A stretch of 28,966 nucleotides of DNA, taken from NCBI GenBank assembly GCA_964655005.1, contig CAZZKE010000038.1:1-28966 (forward strand), read 5' to 3'. Under the pieces are notes generated by a model that saw only the letters and a program-made list of their open reading frames with translations, had not been told where the DNA came from and ran no database searches. Source of the DNA: CAZZKE01 sp964655005. Its GTDB lineage: Bacteria > Pseudomonadota > Alphaproteobacteria > Rhodospirillales > JABHCV01. How positions within the stretch are numbered: the stretch's first letter is position 1; each line of letters begins with the position of its first letter. Shown one piece after another: positions 24,999 through 28,966 of this stretch. The translations under genes and the position numbers were made by a program.

Positions 24999-26006
24999 GT
25001 GATGCCGGAGCAACAAATGCCGGGTGAATTTGATATGATCAGGCGTTATCTGGCGCCGCTGTCGGTTACCGTTCCGGGCGCCTATTCGCTAACCGACGAT
25101 GCCGCCGTGCTGCCTGCAAGGGCCGGGCTGGAAACGGTCGTTACCATGGACACCCTGGTGTCCGGCGTCCATTTTATGGACGGCACCAAGCCCGAATATA
25201 TCGCCGCCAAGGCGGTTCGGGTCAATTTATCGGATTTGGCCGCAATGGCCGCCGAGCCCGAATTTTACGCAATGTCGCTGAGCCTGCCGAAACTCGGCGA
25301 TGACTGGCTGGAACGCTTTTGCGAAGCGCTGGCTGTCGAGCAAAAAATATTTGGCATTTCGCTGATCGGCGGCGATACGGTTTCGACGCCGGGACCGCTG
25401 AGCCTGACCATCACGGCAATCGGTTATGTCGAACCGGGGCGGGAAGCCCGCCGTTCTACCGCCGGTGCCGGCGATCTGGTGGTGGTGTCCGGGTTTATCG
25501 GCGATGCGGCGTTCGGTCTGGCGGCTTTAAAGGGCGAGTTGGCGGGGCTCTCGAAGCCTTCTTTTGAAATCCTGAGCGAACGCCATAACCGGCCGCAGCC
25601 GCAACTGGAACTGGGCCGGCGATTGGGAAGTTTCGCCAGCGCGGTGATCGATGTGTCCGATGGCCTGGTTCAGGATCTGGGCCATATCTGCGCGGCCTCC
25701 GGTCTAAGCGCCGTAATAGAGCTTGAAAAAATACCGGTTTCGCCTGCCTTCGGAGAAGCAATGGCGCTGGTGTCTTGCGCCAAAATAGATGTTTTGTGCG
25801 GTGGCGACGACTACCAATTACTATTTACCATTCCGCCCGCCGGGGTTTCCGAACTGAATGCTATAGCCAGGGAATGCCGGGTAAATTTGACAGTTATCGG
25901 TAAAATGCAGCAAGACTCCTTAGCGACGGATGCGACAATGGTTAACGTCATAGATAGCGAAGGATTGCCGGTCGTGGCGACGGCAACCGGGTTTCGCCAT
26001 TTTTGA
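24999..26006 (+). CDS. thiL: Thiamine-monophosphate kinase
   Basis: ThiL phosphorylates thiamine monophosphate to the active cofactor thiamine diphosphate with ATP. The 335-residue product has the PurM/AIR-synthase-like fold with SLTDDAAVL (about 29-37, Mg-binding aspartates), TMDTLVSGVHF, KAVRVNLSDLAAMAAEP, LIGGDTVS, VIDVSDGLVQDLGHI and the late CGGDDYQLLF. GTG 24999 directly follows the nusB stop, and ATG 25002 is the next codon; both give nearly the same protein. With thiSG 17 kb away, the window encodes thiazole formation and the last thiamine step but not the pyrimidine branch. Confidence 0.95.
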   Translation: MMPEQQMPGEFDMIRRYLAPLSVTVPGAYSLTDDAAVLPARAGLETVVTMDTLVSGVHFMDGTKPEYIAAKAVRVNLSDLAAMAAEPEFYAMSLSLPKLGDDWLERFCEALAVEQKIFGISLIGGDTVSTPGPLSLTITAIGYVEPGREARRSTAGAGDLVVVSGFIGDAAFGLAALKGELAGLSKPSFEILSERHNRPQPQLELGRRLGSFASAVIDVSDGLVQDLGHICAASGLSAVIELEKIPVSPAFGEAMALVSCAKIDVLCGGDDYQLLFTIPPAGVSELNAIARECRVNLTVIGKMQQDSLATDATMVNVIDSEGLPVVATATGFRHF

Positions 26007-26045
26007 TCCGAAATTTATCTGTCTACTCGTAAGGGACCGACGGCC

Positions 26046-26501
26046 ATGGACATGAAGAAGATCGTGATCGCCTTTTCCGTCCTGCTGATGGTTTCCGGCG
26101 CCGCTATCAGTGTTTTGAAGTGGCTCGAAATAGGCCCTTTCGCACCGGTCGTCGTGGAAGATGTGGTCGAGCAGCCAGAGCCCGAGGAGCCGCCGGTTTC
26201 GATTCCCCTGGATGACTTGGTGATTCCGTTGTTTTCCGGCGATTCAGTGGTGGCGACGGTAATGATTCGCCTGAGCCTGGAAGTTCTAGGCGCCGAAAAC
26301 GAGGAAAATATCAACAAAGTGCTGCCGCGTATCAGCGACGCTTTCCTGCGTGACCTTTATACATTTATTCCGAGAGTCGTGCGCAAACAGAAAAAACTCA
26401 CGGCGGAAATTCTACAGCGGCGCCTTTTGATGACCGGAAACAAGGTTGTCGGGGACGGCGTAATAAATCGTGTAGTTATCGAATCTGTTTCCGAGAGGTA
26501 G
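26046..26501 (+). CDS. Single-pass membrane protein of unknown function, FliL-like layout
   Basis: I do not recognise this 151-residue protein. It has one N-terminal membrane helix (about residues 5-27, IVIAFSVLLMVSGAAIS), an acidic Pro/Glu-rich linker (about 37-55), and a periplasmic-side domain with IPLFSGDSVVATVMIRLSLE, a helix around INKVLPRISDAFLRDLYTF, and a last helix-strand LTAEILQRRLLMTGNKVV...INRVVIESV. This order of helix, linker, strand and two helices resembles FliL-type flagellar stator proteins, but the sequence match is weak and no motility operon is next to it. AAGGGA about 9 bases upstream supports ATG 26046; ATG 26052 is also possible. It follows thiL by 39 bases and precedes a long gap before hppA. 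Confidence 0.7.
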   Translation: MDMKKIVIAFSVLLMVSGAAISVLKWLEIGPFAPVVVEDVVEQPEPEEPPVSIPLDDLVIPLFSGDSVVATVMIRLSLEVLGAENEENINKVLPRISDAFLRDLYTFIPRVVRKQKKLTAEILQRRLLMTGNKVVGDGVINRVVIESVSER

Positions 26502-26806
26502 ATTGCTGTTTCTTAAGGGAAAATTCTGTAAATGATCGCCAAGAACAGGCCCGGGAAAACAAAAACAACCATAAAATCAAATATAAGAAAAATCTAATAA
26601 GATTGCATATTCAATGTCTTGGCGGCATGACTGTACCCGCACGGTGGATATGGCTCGGATTGCCTGAAATATAGTCGCTACTGCTTGTTGCTTTGGCATA
26701 TCTGTTCTGTCATTTTTCTGCCAGCCGGGCTGGGTTGAGGCCAGGTTTTTTTTAGGGGATGAGCCGTCAGGCAAATGCGGCTCGATGCAAAAAGGGTATT
26801 TGAAGC
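26502..26806 (+). other. Intergenic leader region upstream of hppA
   Basis: This 305-base gap has no convincing gene. It is A/T-rich at 26560-26605, including AATCT/AGATT around a 4-base loop at 26591-26604, which could hold a promoter. Further on lie competing short hairpins followed by eight T residues (26721-26753), and a 6-bp stem GAGCCG/CGGCTC at 26761-26783 just before the hppA start at 26807. I looked for a fluoride, TPP or B12 riboswitch and saw none of their conserved blocks. Confidence 0.5.
26721..26753 (+). terminator. Possible weak terminator or attenuator before hppA
   Basis: CCAGC (26721-26725) pairs with GCTGG (26729-26733). The CTGG of that second arm can instead pair with CCAG (26741-26744), one base before a run of eight T (26746-26753). 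The two pairings exclude each other, as in attenuators. The terminator stem would be only 4 bp, so this is weak evidence. Confidence 0.25.
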
Positions 26807-28900
26807 ATGTCGAACGTCTATATTCTGATTATTGTCTGTGGCGCCGTGGCTTTGTTGTATGGGGTCTATGCGATCCGTTCGGTGCTGGCGGCACCGGCCG
26901 GAACCGAACGCATGCAGGAAATAGCCGCCGCCATTCAGGAAGGCGCCAGGGCCTACCTGAACAGGCAGTACACCGCCATCGCCATAGCCGGCGTGGTAAT
27001 TGGCGTACTGCTGGGGCTGACGCTGGGGCTGACTGTCGCCATCGGCTACTTCATCGGCGCCATCCTGTCCGGTTTGGCCGGATACGTCGGCATGAATGTT
27101 TCGGTCCGGGCCAATGTGCGCACCGCCGAAGCCGCCCGTTCGGTGGGACTGGCCGGCGGCCTCGACATTGCCTTTAAATCGGGCGCGGTGACCGGCATGC
27201 TGGTGGTCGGTCTGGCGCTGCTGGGTATCTCCATCTACTATCTGATTCTGCGCTCGGGTGGCGGCGCCGACACGCCCGAAGGCTTGCGTCATATCCTTGA
27301 ATCCCTGGTCGCCCTTGGCTTCGGGGCTTCGCTTATTTCCATCTTCGCCCGTCTGGGCGGCGGTATTTTCACCAAAGGCGCCGATGTCGGGGCCGACCTG
27401 GTCGGCAAGATCGAAGCCGGTATTCCCGAAGACGATCCCCGCAATCCCGGGGTGATCGCCGACAACGTCGGCGACAATGTCGGCGATTGCGCCGGGATGG
27501 CCGCCGACCTGTTCGAAACCTACGCGGTGACCATTGTCGCGACCATGCTGCTGGCCGCGATTTTCTTCACCGGACCGGAACAGGAAACCATGATGGCTTT
27601 CCCCCTGCTCATCGGCGGGGTTTGCATTATCGGCTCGGTCATCGCCACCTGGTTCGTCAAGCTGGGCAAATCCAACAATATCATGGGCGCCCTGTACAAG
27701 GGCCTGATCGCCAGCGCCGTCATCTCGGCGGTGCTGATCGCCATCGTCATCGGCTGGATGATCGGCTTCGATACTTCCTTGGAAGCGGGGGCCCGCTCGA
27801 TCACCGGCATGAACCTGTATGTCAGCGCGTTAACCGGCCTGGCGGTGACCGGCCTGATTGTCTGGATCACCGAGTATTACACCGGCACCAACTACCGTCC
27901 GGTGCAAAGCATCGCCAACGCTTCGGTCACCGGGGATGCCACCAATGTCATTCAGGGGCTGGCGATTTCCATGGAGGCGACGGCGTTGCCGGTAATCGTC
28001 ATCAGCGCCGGTATCCTGGTTTCTTTCATGACGGCCGGCCTGTTCGGCCTGGCCATCGCGGCGACGACCATGCTGGCGCTGGCCGGTATCGTGGTTGCCC
28101 TTGACGCCTTCGGCCCGGTTACCGACAACGCCGGCGGGATCGCCGAAATGGCGGATCTTCCGGAAGACGTTCGCAAGGTTACCGATGCCCTGGACGCCGT
28201 CGGCAATACCACCAAGGCCGTTACCAAGGGCTATGCTATCGGTTCGGCCGGCCTTGCCGCCCTGGTGCTGTTTGCCGTCTATACCGAAGATCTGGGTTAT
28301 TATTTCCCCAACCTTAACGTGACATTTACCCTTCAGGACCCGTTTGTCGTTGTCGGGTTGTTCATCGGCGGCCTGCTGCCGTTTCTGTTCGGATCCATGG
28401 GGATGATGGCGGTCGGACGCGCCGGCGGTCAACTGGTGGTCGAAATTCGCCGCCAGTTCAAGGAAATTGCCGGTATAATGGAAGGTACCGGCAAGCCGGA
28501 ATATGGCCGTTGCGTCGATATGCTGACCAAGACCGCGATCAAGGAAATGATCGTGCCGTCGATGTTGCCGGTGCTGGCGCCGTGGGTAGTCTATTTCGTG
28601 ATAACCCCGATCGCCGGGCAGGCCGCCGCATTCTCGACACTGGGCGCCATGTTGATGGGAACCATCGTCACCGGCCTGTTCGTGGCGTTATCCATGACCT
28701 CGGGCGGTGGCGCCTGGGACAACGCCAAGAAGTATATCGAAGACGGTAACCACGGCGGCAAGGGCTCCGACGCCCACAAGGCGGCGGTTACCGGCGATAC
28801 GGTCGGCGATCCCTACAAGGATACGGCCGGCCCGGCCATCAACCCGATGATCAAGATCATCAATATTGTCGCTATTTTGTTGCTGGCGATTATGGCCTGA
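26807..28900 (+). CDS. hppA: Membrane-bound proton-translocating pyrophosphatase, K+-independent type
   Basis: HppA splits pyrophosphate and pumps protons out across the inner membrane. The 697-residue protein is very hydrophobic with about 16 membrane helices expected. Catalytic loops include DVGADLVGKIEAGIPEDDP, the aspartate-rich DNVGDNVGDCAGMAADLFE (near 219-237), and KAAVTGDTVGDPYKDTAGP near the C-terminus. The motif GNTTKA (466-471) has lysine 470, the residue that marks K+-independent enzymes; K+-dependent ones have alanine there. A related Na+ pump is thus unlikely. ATG 26807 follows GGGTATTTGAAGC with only a weak Shine-Dalgarno. A strong terminator follows 15 bases after the stop. 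Confidence 0.97.
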   Translation: MSNVYILIIVCGAVALLYGVYAIRSVLAAPAGTERMQEIAAAIQEGARAYLNRQYTAIAIAGVVIGVLLGLTLGLTVAIGYFIGAILSGLAGYVGMNVSVRANVRTAEAARSVGLAGGLDIAFKSGAVTGMLVVGLALLGISIYYLILRSGGGADTPEGLRHILESLVALGFGASLISIFARLGGGIFTKGADVGADLVGKIEAGIPEDDPRNPGVIADNVGDNVGDCAGMAADLFETYAVTIVATMLLAAIFFTGPEQETMMAFPLLIGGVCIIGSVIATWFVKLGKSNNIMGALYKGLIASAVISAVLIAIVIGWMIGFDTSLEAGARSITGMNLYVSALTGLAVTGLIVWITEYYTGTNYRPVQSIANASVTGDATNVIQGLAISMEATALPVIVISAGILVSFMTAGLFGLAIAATTMLALAGIVVALDAFGPVTDNAGGIAEMADLPEDVRKVTDALDAVGNTTKAVTKGYAIGSAGLAALVLFAVYTEDLGYYFPNLNVTFTLQDPFVVVGLFIGGLLPFLFGSMGMMAVGRAGGQLVVEIRRQFKEIAGIMEGTGKPEYGRCVDMLTKTAIKEMIVPSMLPVLAPWVVYFVITPIAGQAAAFSTLGAMLMGTIVTGLFVALSMTSGGGAWDNAKKYIEDGNHGGKGSDAHKAAVTGDTVGDPYKDTAGPAINPMIKIINIVAILLLAIMA

Positions 28901-28914
28901 ACATAAGGCGCTTG

Positions 28915-28953
28915 AAAAAAATCCCCGGAGTCGATGCTTCGGGGATTTTTTTT
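28915..28953 (+). terminator. Intrinsic terminator of hppA
   Basis: An 8-bp GC-rich stem (CCCCGGAG at 28923-28930 against CTTCGGGG at 28937-28944, one G-T pair) with a 6-base loop is flanked by A7 on the left and T8 on the right (28946-28953). This is a classic rho-independent terminator and its symmetry would also work for transcription from the other side. Confidence 0.93.
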
Positions 28954-28966
28954 AATTAAAGCGTCC

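Noticed and set aside
26754..26806. Fluoride (crcB) riboswitch before the pyrophosphatase gene
   Set aside because: GGGGATG is suggestive, but the later conserved GATGACTCCT block is absent.

Overview
The window reads as one contiguous piece of an alphaproteobacterial chromosome, probably a Rhodospirillales-like lineage. The reasons are a B12-dependent class II ribonucleotide reductase, an NDUFA12-type complex I accessory subunit, a DUF2155 protein beside aat-accC-accB-aroQ, a ThiS-ThiG fusion, a RibB protein with a dead GTP-cyclohydrolase-like tail, and the order glyA-nrdR-ribD-ribE-ribB-ribH-nusB-thiL. The sequence is GC-rich and densely coding. I see no phage, transposase, CRISPR, rRNA or tRNA gene. 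The lineage call rests on gene content only.

Left part (1-8.6 kb). A truncated nrdJ runs leftward off the window edge. A 632-base gap that probably holds its NrdR-controlled promoter separates it from a rightward cluster: NDUFA12, two tandem MlaD-like lipid-transport proteins, a SAM methyltransferase and a secreted DUF2155 protein. Convergent to this is a compact leftward operon, aroQ-accB-accC-aat (dehydroquinase, the two biotin subunits of acetyl-CoA carboxylase, N-end-rule transferase). A thiS-thiG fusion diverges from aroQ and ends in a 17-bp perfect inverted repeat.

Middle (8.6-18.9 kb). An RhlE-type RNA helicase, a threonine ammonia-lyase and a CaiB/BaiF CoA-transferase are leftward. 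An alpha/beta hydrolase and an orphan CheW are rightward. hemB is leftward and diverges from a very large fused isobutyryl-CoA mutase, icmF. A perfect 16-bp palindrome lies in the icmF promoter region.

Right part (18.6-28.9 kb). A rightward series follows: small conserved protein, rpiB, glyA, nrdR, ribD, ribE, ribB(X), ribH, nusB, thiL, a membrane-anchored protein of unknown function, and hppA closed by a strong intrinsic terminator. It covers one-carbon/serine metabolism, riboflavin synthesis, thiamine phosphorylation, transcription antitermination and a proton-pumping pyrophosphatase.

Most of this is conserved housekeeping, and I did not find a clear undescribed system. The best leads are regulatory or architectural: the NrdR-box pair at nrdJ with nrdR 20 kb away, the palindrome at icmF, a hairpin that buries the hydrolase start site, the 55-base palindrome after thiSG, the tandem MlaD genes, the ThiS-ThiG fusion with an internal diglycine, and the zinc-less RibA-like domain.
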